Shown one piece after another: positions 1 through 8,571 of a stretch of DNA of 64,000 nt. How positions within the stretch are numbered: the first letter of the stretch is position 1; every line of letters begins with the position of its first letter. The notes beneath the pieces were generated by a model, which worked only from the letters and a program-made list of their open reading frames with translations, did no database searches and was not told where the DNA came from. Origin of the DNA: Sphingomonadales bacterium UBA2369. Its GTDB lineage: Bacteria; Pseudomonadota; Alphaproteobacteria; Sphingomonadales; Sphingomonadaceae. Made by a program: the position numbers and the translations under genes. The stretch lies in assembly GCA_002344055.1 (NCBI GenBank), contig DDTH01000001.1, positions 149,836 through 213,835 on the forward strand. The letters are read 5' to 3'.

Positions 1-501
1 GCCGAGTACCGGTTGATCGGCTATGAGAACCGGGCGCTGCGCGAAGAGGATTTCGCCAATGACGCGGTCGACGCGGGCGATATCGGCGCGGGCCATCAGG
101 TGACGGCGCTCTACGAGATCGTGCCTGCGGGCGGGCGCGGCTGGCTGCCTGAGCGCCGCTATGAAGGCAATCGCCGGCCCGGACCGCCGGCCCAGGCGGG
201 CGAGATGGCGCATCTGCGGCTGCGCTACAAATTGCCCGGCCAGAACGAGAGCCGGCTGATCGAGCAGCCTTTGTCGGCCGGAGCGATCCGCTCGGCGCGG
301 GCGCCGTCGGGCGATACGGCGTTCGCGGTGGCGGTGGCGGCCTATGGGCAATTGCTGCGCGGCGACACCAATATGGGCCGCTTCAGCTTCGCCGACGTGC
401 GGGCGCTGGCGCAGCGGGCGAACCTCAACGACTGGTGGCGGCGCGAGTTTGTGCAGCTGACGCAGAGCGCCGAGGCCGGCGGGGCGCGCGCGTCGCGCTA
501 G
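1..501 (+). CDS. VWA domain protein with C-terminal DUF3520 (3' part only)
   Basis: The reading frame is open from the first base of the window, so the gene begins upstream and only the last 166 codons are present. The visible part (YENRALREEDF, then DAGDIGAGHQVTALYEI) is typical of the C-terminal DUF3520 region of YfbK-type von Willebrand factor A proteins, usually annotated as Ca-activated chloride channel-like lipoproteins. The VWA domain itself would lie outside the window, so no MIDAS residues can be seen. The TTG at position 13 is only an internal leucine codon, not a start. The gene ends with TAG 47 bp before the DUF1206 gene on the same strand. The molecular role of this family is not well defined. 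Family assignment is from motif recognition. Confidence 0.8.
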   Translation, partial: AEYRLIGYENRALREEDFANDAVDAGDIGAGHQVTALYEIVPAGGRGWLPERRYEGNRRPGPPAQAGEMAHLRLRYKLPGQNESRLIEQPLSAGAIRSARAPSGDTAFAVAVAAYGQLLRGDTNMGRFSFADVRALAQRANLNDWWRREFVQLTQSAEAGGARASR

Positions 502-548
502 GTTCGCAACGCCTTCCGCTTGCACCCTCGCGTCCTTAAGGTGCGGGG

Positions 549-1349
549 GTGCAAGCCTTTCTCCGTCTCGAACCCTATGCCCGCGCCGGGTTCGCGGCGC
601 GCGGCGTGGTCTATCTCGCGCTCGGCTATTTCGCGCTGGCGACGACGCATGGCACGCATGCCGCGACGGTGATGGAGCGGATGCGCGACGTGCCGTTCGG
701 GGAAGTCTTGATCATCGCGCTCGCGGTCGGGCTGTTCGGCTACGGCCTGTGGCGGCTGGTCGGCGGTATTCTCGACCTCGATGACGAGGGGCGCTCGCTC
801 TACGGCATCATCACTCGTATCGGACTGGTGGTGAGTGGCCTGGGCCACTGGCTGCTGTGCGCGGGCGCGATCCTGATCGCCGAATCCGGGAGTGCCGGGA
901 CGGAGGGGCAGGAGGAAGCGGCGGCCAGCACCGCCGCAGCCTGGCCCGGCGGGCTGTGGCTGGTCGGCGCGGTCGGGATCATCATCATCATCACCGGCAT
1001 CGGCCAGTGCCTGATCGGGCTGCGCGGCGCCTTCATGCGCTTCCTGCACGCGCGCCAGCCGCGCTTCGCCCGCTTTGCCGGGACGGTCGGCTATCTGGCG
1101 CGTGGCATCGTCTTCGTGGTGATCGGCTGGCAGGTGCTGGCGGTGGCGATCGGCTGGGGCGACCGGCCCTTGGGCTTCGACAGCGCGCTCGATGTGATTG
1201 CGCAGCGGGAGTGGGTGTTCCCGGTGGTCGCTGCCGGGCTGTTCCTGTTCGGCGTGTTCAGCCTGATGGCGGCGATGTGGCTGCGCATCCGCGATGAGGA
1301 TGTGGACAGGCGGGCGAAACTGGCCGGGCGCTGGTTCCGGCGGGGGTGA
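549..1349 (+). CDS. DUF1206 family integral membrane protein
   Basis: A 266-residue protein with about six hydrophobic segments and the internally repeated DUF1206 signature: an aromatic/Arg-rich lead-in (YARAGFAARGVVYLALGY) that recurs as FARFAGTVGYLARGIVFVVIG in the second half. The repeat suggests three two-helix units. The frame starts with GTG at 549. A GTG at 541 is out of frame. No enzymatic motif is visible, and the family has no established function. An alanine/glutamate-rich, glycine-containing loop (about residues 115-130) separates the second and third hydrophobic units. It is followed by a 190-bp AT-richer gap and the 3' end of the gyrB-linked ORF on the opposite strand. Confidence 0.8.
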   Translation: MQAFLRLEPYARAGFAARGVVYLALGYFALATTHGTHAATVMERMRDVPFGEVLIIALAVGLFGYGLWRLVGGILDLDDEGRSLYGIITRIGLVVSGLGHWLLCAGAILIAESGSAGTEGQEEAAASTAAAWPGGLWLVGAVGIIIIITGIGQCLIGLRGAFMRFLHARQPRFARFAGTVGYLARGIVFVVIGWQVLAVAIGWGDRPLGFDSALDVIAQREWVFPVVAAGLFLFGVFSLMAAMWLRIRDEDVDRRAKLAGRWFRRG

Positions 1350-1540
1350 ATCGGCCGCGTCGCGGAAAGTTCAAACTACCCAAAGTCCCCCATAATCGCC
1401 CGAGAAAACCCTTATCTTTCAGTGCGGGCATTTCGGTCAGATGCGGTCTTCAAGCTGAGAAAGAACGGTATGGTCTGAGAGATTCTAGCCGATGCTGGTC
1501 TAGTAGGAAAATGTAGGGCCGTTGTCGGCTGCCTCCGGCC

Positions 1541-2230
1541 TCAGCTGTCGCTAGGATATCGTCTATGCGCCGTGGCCATTAGACGGGGGTAATCGCCTTC
1601 ATCGACATTCATCAGGGACAAAGCGGATAGAACAGACTTTTTCTCACTTTCTGCAGCTGTTGCAGTTTCCCTCCGCGCAAATCCAAACAATGACGAAGCC
1701 TTCGCGTAGATTCTAGCCGCCTGGATAATGTAGTCCTCCACAGTGCTTTGCAGGCCAATCTGATGACTTCCAATCCGGGACAAATCTCGCATTCTGGCAT
1801 TCAAAACTTGAATTTCACCTAGAATATCTGCTGTAAAATCAGCAAGATAATCGTCATTGGCCGCTTCGATGACACTTTCTAACGAGGATTGGAGGTTGCC
1901 CGGAAGCGCAGGTACAGCGAGGCCGAGAGTTGGCGCGCCGAATCCATGCTGGCCGGCACTCGCATGGACCGCCTTCAACGCATCAGCGGCGTTTCGAGCG
2001 TACTCGCAGATATCGCTCAGTACGTGAGTCAAGGTCGCCCGCGACGCGTTGAACCTTCGGCGAAGTCGCTCACGCTCATGATTTTTGTTAACGTTGATCG
2101 CCCTCCAAGCGATCGAGTGGCCGATGATCGCAGCGGCGACGACCACCAAACCGACGATCACAGGCTGCCAGCTGTAAAGTATGCAAAGTAGCGAGAACGC
2201 GTTCTCAGCTACTTGGCAATACTCAGACAT
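1541..2230 (-). CDS. Hypothetical single-pass membrane protein translationally coupled to gyrB
   Basis: About 229 residues. The N-terminal 40 residues contain one strong hydrophobic segment (IVGLVVVAAAIIGHSIAW). The remainder is soluble and mainly helical, with basic clusters (ERERLRRRF) just after the membrane segment, so it probably faces the cytoplasm. No known domain is recognised. I chose the ATG at 2230 rather than the TTG at 2233. The ATG overlaps the gyrB stop in an ATGTCTGA arrangement, which suggests co-translation after gyrB. Base composition is visibly more AT-rich than the neighbours and codon choice is less biased, so it may be a recent acquisition or an orphan gene. Function unknown. 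Confidence 0.6.
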   Translation of the reverse strand: MSEYCQVAENAFSLLCILYSWQPVIVGLVVVAAAIIGHSIAWRAINVNKNHERERLRRRFNASRATLTHVLSDICEYARNAADALKAVHASAGQHGFGAPTLGLAVPALPGNLQSSLESVIEAANDDYLADFTADILGEIQVLNARMRDLSRIGSHQIGLQSTVEDYIIQAARIYAKASSLFGFARRETATAAESEKKSVLSALSLMNVDEGDYPRLMATAHRRYPSDS

Positions 2231-4718
2231 CAAGATTCGCCACGTTCAGCGCATTCTCCTGGATGAAGTCGCGGCGGGGTTCCACCACGTCGCCCATCAG
2301 GCGGGTGAAGATTTCGTCGGCCACGTCGGCCTGGGAAATCTCAACGCGGAGCATGGCGCGGTTGGACGGGTCCAGCGTGGTTTCCCAAAGCTGGTCGGCA
2401 TTCATCTCGCCGAGGCCCTTGTAGCGCTGCACCGACAGGCCCTTGCGGCCTGCGGCGAGGATGCCTTCCAGCAGCTCGGACGGGCGAGTGACGAGGGTGC
2501 CCTTGGTCGAGATCGGGGTGGCATCTTCGACTTCTTCCGCCTCGGCATCCACGGCGCCGGTCTGCGCCGGGGCGCTGGCTTTCGAGACGACCAGCCGCGC
2601 GGGCGCGGCATAGGCTTCGGCCTGTTCGCCGGCGAGCGTGTGGAGCTTGCGGGCCTCCGCGCTGACCAGGAATTTGTGGTCGATGACGTGATGGTCGGTG
2701 ACGCCGCGCCACAGGCGGGCGAGGAGGATGTTGCCGTCCTCGCCGGGGCGGGCGGTCCACTGGCCTTCCTCGTCCACCGCGTTCAGCCAGGCGGCGGTCC
2801 TCGCCAGCGCGTCGGTCCGGCCGCTCTGCTCCAGCTTCGGATCGAGCGCGCCGGTGAGGGCCAGTGCCTCGATGATCGCGGGGTCGTAGCGACGCGGGAC
2901 ATAGGCCATTAGCGCCTTCATCCGGCGGCTGTGCTCGGCAAGTTTGCGCAGTTCGTCACCGAACAAGGGACCGTCACTCGTTTCCAGCCGCAGCGTGTCG
3001 ATGCCGCCATCGACGAGGTAGTCGTCGAGCGCCTGATTGTCCTTGAGGTAGACCTCGCTCCGGCCCTTCGCGACCTTGTAGAGCGGCGGCTGGGCGATGA
3101 AGAGATGCCCGCGCTCGATGATGTCGGGCATCTGCCGATAGAAGAAGGTGAGCAGCAAAGTACGGATGTGGGCGCCGTCCACGTCGGCGTCGGTCATGAT
3201 GACGATCTTGTGGTAGCGCAGCTTCTCGATGTTGAAATCGTCGCGGCCGATGCCGGTGCCCATCGCCTGGATGAGGGTGCCGACTTCCTTGGACGAGAGC
3301 ATTCGGTCGAAGCGGGCGCGCTCGACGTTGAGGATCTTGCCGCGCAAAGGGAGGATCGCCTGATAGTGGCGGTCGCGGCCCTGCTTGGCGGAGCCGCCGG
3401 CCGAGTCACCCTCGACGAGGAACAACTCTGACTTGGCCGGGTCGCGCTCCTGACAGTCGGCGAGCTTGCCGGGCAGGGACGCAACGCCCATCACCGACTT
3501 GCGGCTGGCTTCGCGGGCCTTGCGGGCGGCCTCGCGGGCGGCGGCGGCGTCGATGATCTTCTGGATCACGGCGCGAGCCGGCGTCGGGTTCTCCTCAAGC
3601 CATTCGGCGAGCTTGTCGGCGATCAGGCTTTCCAGCGGCTGACGCACCTCGGACGAGACCAATTTGTCCTTGGTCTGGCTGCTGAACTTGGGATCGGGCA
3701 GCTTGACCGAGACGATCGCAGTCAGCCCTTCACGCATATCGTCGCCGGTGAGGCTCACCTTCTCCTTCTTCAGCATCCCCGACCGGTCCGCGAAATTGTT
3801 CAGCGTGCGGGTCAGCGCCGAGCGGAAAGCGGCGAGGTGGGTGCCGCCGTCGCGCTGTGGGATGTTGTTGGTGAAGCAGAGGACCTGCTCGTAATAACTG
3901 TCATTCCATTCGAGCGCGACGTCGATGCCCACCTCGTCCCGCTGGCCGTTCACCGAGATCGGGTCCGCGAAGAGCGGCGTCTTGGCGCGGTCCAGCCACT
4001 TCACGAAGGCAGCGATGCCGCCCTCGTAGAAGAGTTCGACGATCTTCTCGTCCTCGTGGCGGGCATCGACCAGAGCGAGGCGGACGCCGCTGTTGAGGAA
4101 GGCAAGCTCGCGGTAGCGATGTTCGAGCGTGTCGAAGTTGAATTCGGTGACGTTCTTGAACGTCTCGGTCGAGGGCAGGAAGGTGACGCGCGTCCCTTTC
4201 TTTCCTTCGGGCGCCGGCCCGCGCTCAACCAGGGGCGCCTCGGCATCGCCGTGGCGGAAGCGCATCCAATGTTCGATCCCGTCGCGCCAGATGGTCAGTT
4301 CCAGCCACTCGGACAAAGCGTTGACCACCGAGACGCCGACGCCGTGGAGGCCGCCGGACACCTTGTAGGCGTTCTCGTCGGAGGTGTTCTCGAACTTTCC
4401 GCCGGCATGGAGCTGGGTCATGATGACCTCGGCCGCGCTGACCCCTTCCTCGGCATGGATGCCGGTGGGGATGCCGCGGCCATTATCCTCGACGCTGACC
4501 GAGCCGTCCGCGTTCAAAGTAATCAGAATCCGGTCGCAATGGCCGGCCAAAGCCTCGTCGATCGCATTGTCGGAGACCTCGAACACCATGTGGTGCAGGC
4601 CCGATCCATCGTCGGTGTCGCCGATATACATTCCGGGCCGTTTGCGGACCGCGTCGAGGCCCTTCAGCACCTTGATGGAATCGGCGCCGTAGCTGTTCTC
4701 ATTGGGGGATGTTGCCAT
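2223..4718 (-). CDS. gyrB: DNA gyrase subunit B
   Basis: ATPase subunit of the type II topoisomerase that introduces negative supercoils (GyrA2B2). The 831-residue protein starts with a short tail, then the GHKL ATPase domain: FEVSDNAIDE with catalytic Glu near residue 47, EDNGRGIP at 77-84 and the lid motif GGLHGVGV at 122-129. The TOPRIM domain has EGDSAGG at 436-442 and the metal-binding MTDADVDG at 508-515. A long insert lies between TOPRIM and the C-terminal RYKGLGEM motif, as in Gram-negative GyrB. The end (MGDVVEPRRDFIQENAL) is intact. recF lies upstream on the same strand, the usual recF-gyrB neighbourhood, but here an oppositely oriented lipoprotein gene sits between them. Confidence 0.98.
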   Translation of the reverse strand: MATSPNENSYGADSIKVLKGLDAVRKRPGMYIGDTDDGSGLHHMVFEVSDNAIDEALAGHCDRILITLNADGSVSVEDNGRGIPTGIHAEEGVSAAEVIMTQLHAGGKFENTSDENAYKVSGGLHGVGVSVVNALSEWLELTIWRDGIEHWMRFRHGDAEAPLVERGPAPEGKKGTRVTFLPSTETFKNVTEFNFDTLEHRYRELAFLNSGVRLALVDARHEDEKIVELFYEGGIAAFVKWLDRAKTPLFADPISVNGQRDEVGIDVALEWNDSYYEQVLCFTNNIPQRDGGTHLAAFRSALTRTLNNFADRSGMLKKEKVSLTGDDMREGLTAIVSVKLPDPKFSSQTKDKLVSSEVRQPLESLIADKLAEWLEENPTPARAVIQKIIDAAAAREAARKAREASRKSVMGVASLPGKLADCQERDPAKSELFLVEGDSAGGSAKQGRDRHYQAILPLRGKILNVERARFDRMLSSKEVGTLIQAMGTGIGRDDFNIEKLRYHKIVIMTDADVDGAHIRTLLLTFFYRQMPDIIERGHLFIAQPPLYKVAKGRSEVYLKDNQALDDYLVDGGIDTLRLETSDGPLFGDELRKLAEHSRRMKALMAYVPRRYDPAIIEALALTGALDPKLEQSGRTDALARTAAWLNAVDEEGQWTARPGEDGNILLARLWRGVTDHHVIDHKFLVSAEARKLHTLAGEQAEAYAAPARLVVSKASAPAQTGAVDAEAEEVEDATPISTKGTLVTRPSELLEGILAAGRKGLSVQRYKGLGEMNADQLWETTLDPSNRAMLRVEISQADVADEIFTRLMGDVVEPRRDFIQENALNVANLDV

Positions 4719-4759
4719 AGTCCATCATATAGGAAGACAAAGGGCAAAAGGCGAGGGAA

Positions 4760-5590
4760 ATGGGGCGGAATGACGCTTCGCAGCAGGGTTTCCAATTGGC
4801 TCACGGCTTGAGCCATCGGCAGGCGTTCGCGTTTGCCCTCTTGTTCGCCGCAAGCGCCTGCGGAGGGGATTCGGCCGACACGGAAACGACCTCGGGAAAT
4901 CGTGCCGAACCGGAGATGTCGAAGGTTGTTCCCGGGCCCCTTCAGGAGGCCATGTTCGATCGCCGCCAACTTCCGCCGCTCGACCGCCTTGCGCCGAATG
5001 GCATGCGGGTCAGCATCGGCGTTGGCGAGCAGGAACTCAGTTTCGTGGCGGATTTCAAGCCGCATCCCCATGGCTGTGCGATGACAGGTGAGGGAGGCGG
5101 CTCAGGCGACGGGCCGATGCGCTGCGATCGCGTTGAAGTGGATTATTTTCTGGTCGATGCGGATGTGTACGGAAGAGGCACTGTTCTGCGTTCAACCCAT
5201 GGCTTCGAAGTGCCGGAAGAAGACTACCAGTCGGCGATCGACAGCTTCAACGCGGCGGCCGGGAATTGGTCAGGCGAACGGGCCACGATCCTTGGCGGCA
5301 CCTGGGTGGAGGTCGAGCAATTCCACGAAGGCCGCATGCGGTCGATATCGAGCAATAGCGATACGCCCTCCGCGCCAACGGCGATGCTGCTGCCCCGCGT
5401 TCATGGCCTCCTGCTCGCCTATGCCCCCGCAGGGACGGTGCCCCGATCGGTGAGCTTCGCTGCCGAGGCACCCTATTCGGAACAGCCCTGCAGCGGCGCG
5501 GAGATGAACGCGCCCGATCCGGACGGGTTTGGCGTCGGCAACGACGCTTGCGCCCGGGCGCGTGGCCGCAGCCCAGCGGAACGTCGCTAG
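4760..5590 (+). CDS. Putative lipoprotein of unknown function
   Basis: A 276-residue frame with an N-terminal hydrophobic stretch (AFAFALLFAASAC) ending in Cys near residue 34. This resembles a lipoprotein signal, although the first 20 residues before it are unusually long and polar and the -3 residue is Ala rather than Leu, so a later start is possible. The rest is acidic, with several Cys residues (CAMT, MRCD, EQPCSG, DACAR) and no recognisable domain. It is transcribed away from gyrB, with 41 bp between the two starts, and lies between gyrB and recF, which face the other way. The C-terminus (RARGRSPAERR) is low-complexity and another frame stays open beyond it, so the 3' end may be frameshifted. 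Function unknown. Confidence 0.55.
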   Translation: MGRNDASQQGFQLAHGLSHRQAFAFALLFAASACGGDSADTETTSGNRAEPEMSKVVPGPLQEAMFDRRQLPPLDRLAPNGMRVSIGVGEQELSFVADFKPHPHGCAMTGEGGGSGDGPMRCDRVEVDYFLVDADVYGRGTVLRSTHGFEVPEEDYQSAIDSFNAAAGNWSGERATILGGTWVEVEQFHEGRMRSISSNSDTPSAPTAMLLPRVHGLLLAYAPAGTVPRSVSFAAEAPYSEQPCSGAEMNAPDPDGFGVGNDACARARGRSPAERR

Positions 5591-5706
5591 AGTTGCGCGC
5601 CGTCGGCATCGATCCGGCCGGCGGGCTGTCGCGGGCCGGGCTGGTGACACCGTACGGACGCTACGGTCTGCGGGCGCGGGCGCTGGACATCGGCTTCGCG
5701 GAATAG
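5587..5706 (+). other. Possible out-of-frame 3' continuation of the preceding lipoprotein gene
   Basis: Reading from 5587 in another frame gives about 39 protein-like codons (LELRAVGIDPAGG, then YGRYGLRARALDIGFAE) and a TAG at 5704-5706, immediately before the recF stop on the other strand. The composition looks like the end of a real protein, and it joins the lipoprotein frame near its low-complexity C-terminus. A frameshift, natural or from sequencing, would explain it. This is weak evidence based only on how coding-like the short frame looks. Confidence 0.2.
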
Positions 5707-5707
5707 C

Positions 5708-6769
5708 TCATTCGCCGGTGACCCGGCCATCGTGGACGCGGTAGCGGCTGGCGGCCGGGGCGCTGTCGAACAAAGCGGGCTCGGTGCCCGTCATCCAGAC
5801 CTGCCCGCCCGTGGCGGCGAGCCAGTCGAACAGCGCCGCGCGGCGGGCGGGGTCGAGGTGCGCGGCGACCTCGTCGAGGAGGAGGATGAGCGGGCGGCCG
5901 GTGCGGCCGCGGACCAGCTCGGCGTGGGCGAGGACGAGGCTCAGCAGCAGCGCCTTCTGTTCGCCGGTCGAGGCGCGGGCGGCGGGCTGCTGCTTGCCTT
6001 CGTGGGTGACGATCAGGTCGGCGCGGTGAGGTCCGGCGAGTGTGCGGCCGGCGGCGGCGTCGCGGGCGCGGCTCTGGCGAAGGCGGGTCGAGAGATCGGC
6101 CGCGTCGTCGCCTTCGAGGGCAATGGCGGCGCGGGCGAACGGACCCTCGGTTGCCATGGCGAGGCGTTCGGCGAGGGCGGCGACGGTGTCGATGCGGGCG
6201 GCCTCGAGCGCGTCTCCATGCTCGGCCATGCGGGCCTCGAGCGCGTCGAGCCAGGCGGCGTCGGGCGTGCGATCCTCGCCGAGCAATTTGTTGCGGGCGC
6301 GCATCGCGGCGTCGTAGCGGGCGGCGTGGGTGGCGTGGGCCGGGTGCAGCGCCAAAGTCAGCCGGTCGAGGAAGCGCCGGCGGCCGGCCGCGCCCTCGAT
6401 GAACAGCCGGTCCATAGCGGGGGTGAGCCAGAGGACCGACAGCCATTCGCTGAGCGAGTTGGCGGCCGTGGGGGCGGCGTTGATGCGGACGAGGCGGCGG
6501 TCCGGCGCGGCGGCGAGCGTGCCGGTGCCGAGGGCGACGTCGCCGAGCATCGCCGCCACCGCGAAGCCCCCGGGGCCGGCGCTGCGCGCCATATCGGCGA
6601 GCGCCGCGCCGCGCAGCCCGCGGCCGGGGGCGAGAAGGGAGACCGCCTCGAGGATGTTCGTCTTGCCTGCACCATTCTCGCCGGTGAGGATGACGAGGCC
6701 GGAACCCGGCTCGATCACCAGATCGGCATAGGAACGGAAATCGGTGAGGCTGAGGCGGGCGACGGGCAC
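5708..6769 (-). CDS. recF: DNA replication and repair protein RecF
   Basis: SMC-like ATPase of the RecFOR pathway that helps load RecA at single-strand gaps. The 353-residue length is normal. The N-terminus reads LSLTDFRSY followed by the Walker A motif GENGAGKT (residues 30-37). The ABC-type signature region (STGEQKALLLSL) and the Walker B/D-loop LILLLDEVAAHLD lie in the last quarter. The start is GTG at 6769, giving MPVARLSL, which fits the family N-terminus. The gene lies upstream of gyrB in the same orientation, as in the dnaA-dnaN-recF-gyrB arrangement, but it is separated from gyrB by an opposing lipoprotein gene. Confidence 0.96.
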   Translation of the reverse strand: MPVARLSLTDFRSYADLVIEPGSGLVILTGENGAGKTNILEAVSLLAPGRGLRGAALADMARSAGPGGFAVAAMLGDVALGTGTLAAAPDRRLVRINAAPTAANSLSEWLSVLWLTPAMDRLFIEGAAGRRRFLDRLTLALHPAHATHAARYDAAMRARNKLLGEDRTPDAAWLDALEARMAEHGDALEAARIDTVAALAERLAMATEGPFARAAIALEGDDAADLSTRLRQSRARDAAAGRTLAGPHRADLIVTHEGKQQPAARASTGEQKALLLSLVLAHAELVRGRTGRPLILLLDEVAAHLDPARRAALFDWLAATGGQVWMTGTEPALFDSAPAASRYRVHDGRVTGE

Positions 6770-6833
6770 GAGGGTCCGTGTAAGCGATGACGCCCGCGCG
6801 GAACACCCGCCGCGCCCGCACCGTTCCGCGACC

Positions 6834-7169
6834 TCAGGCGAGGTAGGCGATCAGCCTCTTCTGGGTCTCGGCGCTCAGGCGCAGCAGCGCGCGCCGGGCA
6901 TCGCCCGGATCCCGCGACCGCACCAATATCCCCGCCTGCTCCAGCCAGCGGATGCGGCGCAGCGCCGTCGTTCCCGGCGCGCCGGAACCGAGGCATGCAT
7001 CCCCGACGGTGACCGGACGCGCGCATTTGAGGCTCGCAATCATCACCAGCACGATCGCCCAGTCGGCGTCGTCCTTCAGCTCCGGGAAGGCGGCGCCGCG
7101 CCGGGCATATTCGGCGAGAGCGTGCTCGGCAGCCGTGGCGGCCGCAAACTGCCGTGCGCGATCGTCCAC
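6834..7169 (-). CDS. Small winged-helix (MarR-like) DNA-binding protein
   Basis: About 111 residues. The central part (ADWAIVLVMIA, then VTVGDACLGSGAPGTTALRRIRWLEQAGIL) matches the winged-helix type seen in small MarR-like regulators of sphingomonads, and the wing follows as RSRDPGDARRALLRLS. GTG at 7169 is my choice: it gives a compact domain, while the frame further upstream is arginine/glycine-rich shadow sequence antisense-like to a membrane protein frame. The start makes it overlap the upstream membrane gene by 94 bp, which is unusual and leaves the exact start uncertain. It is the last gene of a four-gene minus-strand cluster beginning with a LuxR-type HTH protein. Target genes cannot be inferred. 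Confidence 0.65.
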   Translation of the reverse strand: MDDRARQFAAATAAEHALAEYARRGAAFPELKDDADWAIVLVMIASLKCARPVTVGDACLGSGAPGTTALRRIRWLEQAGILVRSRDPGDARRALLRLSAETQKRLIAYLA

Positions 7170-7540
7170 AGGACCACGAACATCCAGGCCGGCTGCGACA
7201 GCTGATAGAGCCTGAGCATCGCGTCCGGAGACGCCAGCGGCGCCAGATGCGTAAGCATGGCCGAAGCTTGTGCCGCGGTCATCCATATCGGCCACCAGCG
7301 ATAGGAGCGGTGCGCGACATAGCCATAGCCGAGAACCATCCCGGCATCGACCAGCATGATGCCCGGATCGAACGCCGTCCAGCGGGGCCCGATCGCCCAG
7401 GCAAGCTGCGTCGCGGCGACGCCGATGATCGTGATCCAAGCCGCCAGCCGCGTGTCGTTGTCGCCGCGGGCGAAAGCCGCCCACAGGACCCCGACGAGCG
7501 CGGTGACGTAGATAACGAGGGTTGCATAGAGCAGCAGCAC
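7076..7540 (-). CDS. Multi-pass membrane protein in regulator cluster
   Basis: About 154 residues with four hydrophobic segments: AVLLLYATLVIYVTALVGVL, LAAWITIIGVAATQLAWAI, GIMLVDAGMVLGYGYVA and PAWMFVVLWTIAHG. The C-terminal tail is polar and proline-rich. The frame extends further upstream to 7804, but that part is Arg/Ser/Pro-rich and overlaps a better gene, so I start at GTG 7540, just after the stop of the upstream gene at 7572. No ribosome-binding site is obvious, and translational coupling is likely. It has no recognised domain. Its position between a membrane-anchored LuxR-type protein and a winged-helix protein suggests a sensory or anchoring role, which is inference only. Confidence 0.55.
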   Translation of the reverse strand: MLLLYATLVIYVTALVGVLWAAFARGDNDTRLAAWITIIGVAATQLAWAIGPRWTAFDPGIMLVDAGMVLGYGYVAHRSYRWWPIWMTAAQASAMLTHLAPLASPDAMLRLYQLSQPAWMFVVLWTIAHGSLRPPRLPSTLSPNMPGAAPPSRS

Positions 7541-7571
7541 CGCATCACGCGACCATGTCCAGCCGGCGCGG

Positions 7572-7913
7572 TCAAGCGGCGCGCGACTGAACGAGGCGCG
7601 GACGCCGCTGTTCAGACAGTTTGATCGTGCAGCCCGCTTCGCCCGGATCGATGCCCTGGACATCGCGGACACCGGCGAGTTCGCGATGGCAGGCGACGAC
7701 ATGGTCGCGCGCATCGGACAGCGCCTGCAGGCTGGCGGCGGCGCGCATGAAGGCGTCATGACCGGTTTCCGCCGCGACGCCGCTTTGGAGGCGAGCCTCG
7801 GCAATGGTGGCGATGAGATTGGCGGCGTTGACGATCGACGTGTCGATCATATCCTCGGACGGGCGCAGGGCCTTGGCAATGGCGCGCGCGGCGGCGATCT
7901 TCTGCGTGGGCAT
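7572..7913 (-). CDS. Small helical protein of unknown function
   Basis: About 113 residues from ATG 7913 (MPTQKIAAARAIAKAL). A longer frame to 7994 exists, but its extra N-terminus is low-complexity and overlaps the preceding gene. The sequence is rich in Ala, Glu and Arg and is predicted helical across most of its length (INLIATIAEARLQSG-like heptads; the actual residues include NAANLIATIAEARLQ and AAASLQALSDARDH). A His and Cys occur late (VVACHREL, GCTIKL). It contains no membrane segment. The gene lies between the LuxR-type HTH gene (58 bp upstream) and the membrane protein gene. The family looks sphingomonad-specific and I do not recognise a function. Confidence 0.55.
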   Translation of the reverse strand: MPTQKIAAARAIAKALRPSEDMIDTSIVNAANLIATIAEARLQSGVAAETGHDAFMRAAASLQALSDARDHVVACHRELAGVRDVQGIDPGEAGCTIKLSEQRRPRLVQSRAA

Positions 7914-7971
7914 GGCAGACTCCCCCGGCTCCGCCGGCGGCGGAGCACTTAATTCTGTTTTGGCTTTTGCC

Positions 7972-8442
7972 TCAGACGCTGGCGCTGAGAGCAACCAGCG
8001 CGGCGATGTAAAGCGTTGCGACCCCCAGCAGGATCGCCGTCGCGATAACGATCGCGACGATCAGTTGCGGCGTCGTCAGGTCATTGCGTGGCCTTCCCCG
8101 GCTCGGCCACGGAAACGGTATCCGCGGCGACGGCACAGGAATGGCACCGGAAAGGGGGGCTTCGTCCACGCCCGGAAATTCGGATCGGGTTTTTTCAGAT
8201 AGGCGTTCGTGGCCGGTCAGCAGGCGTGCGGCGGTGCCGCGATCGGTCGTGCCGAGCTTTTTGAAGGCGGAAGAAATATAGGTGTCGACCGTGGTCGGTG
8301 AGAGGCCGAGCCGATGCGCGATTTCGTGCGTCCGCATCGGTTCGGCGACGAGGCGCAGGCATTCCGCTTCGCGCGGCGTCAGCCGTGCGATTCTCTCGCC
8401 GAGATCGTCTCTTTCGCCGGGGCCGTCCGATGGTACCGCCAT
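7972..8442 (-). CDS. LuxR-type HTH regulator with C-terminal membrane anchor
   Basis: A 156-residue protein whose N-terminal half is a GerE/LuxR DNA-binding domain: LTPREAECLRLVAEPMRTHEIA, then LGLSPTTVDTYISSAFKKLGTTDR. It lacks any receiver or autoinducer domain. After a proline-rich linker, the last 30 residues form one hydrophobic segment (LIVAIVIATAILLGVATLYIAALVAL), so the DNA-binding domain is probably held at the inner membrane. Start ATG 8442. It heads a minus-strand cluster with a helical protein, a membrane protein and a winged-helix protein. A PrsW-like intramembrane protease gene lies divergently, and its possible N-terminal extension would be antisense to this gene. Confidence 0.8.
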   Translation of the reverse strand: MAVPSDGPGERDDLGERIARLTPREAECLRLVAEPMRTHEIAHRLGLSPTTVDTYISSAFKKLGTTDRGTAARLLTGHERLSEKTRSEFPGVDEAPLSGAIPVPSPRIPFPWPSRGRPRNDLTTPQLIVAIVIATAILLGVATLYIAALVALSASV

Positions 8443-8571
8443 AATGGCGTAATAAGCACGGGCCGCCCCGGACGCAAAGCCCTCGGCTGGATCGCTTTTG
8501 TTGTTGCAGTGCCAAGACTGTTGTTCGGGGCAGCAAAAGCGGACGCGATTGACCGCGACCCGGCCGCGCTT

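Noticed and set aside
857..1297. Frame with a run of six His codons inside the DUF1206 gene
   Set aside because: The run comes from repeated ATC codons of the membrane protein read in another frame; not a metal-binding protein.
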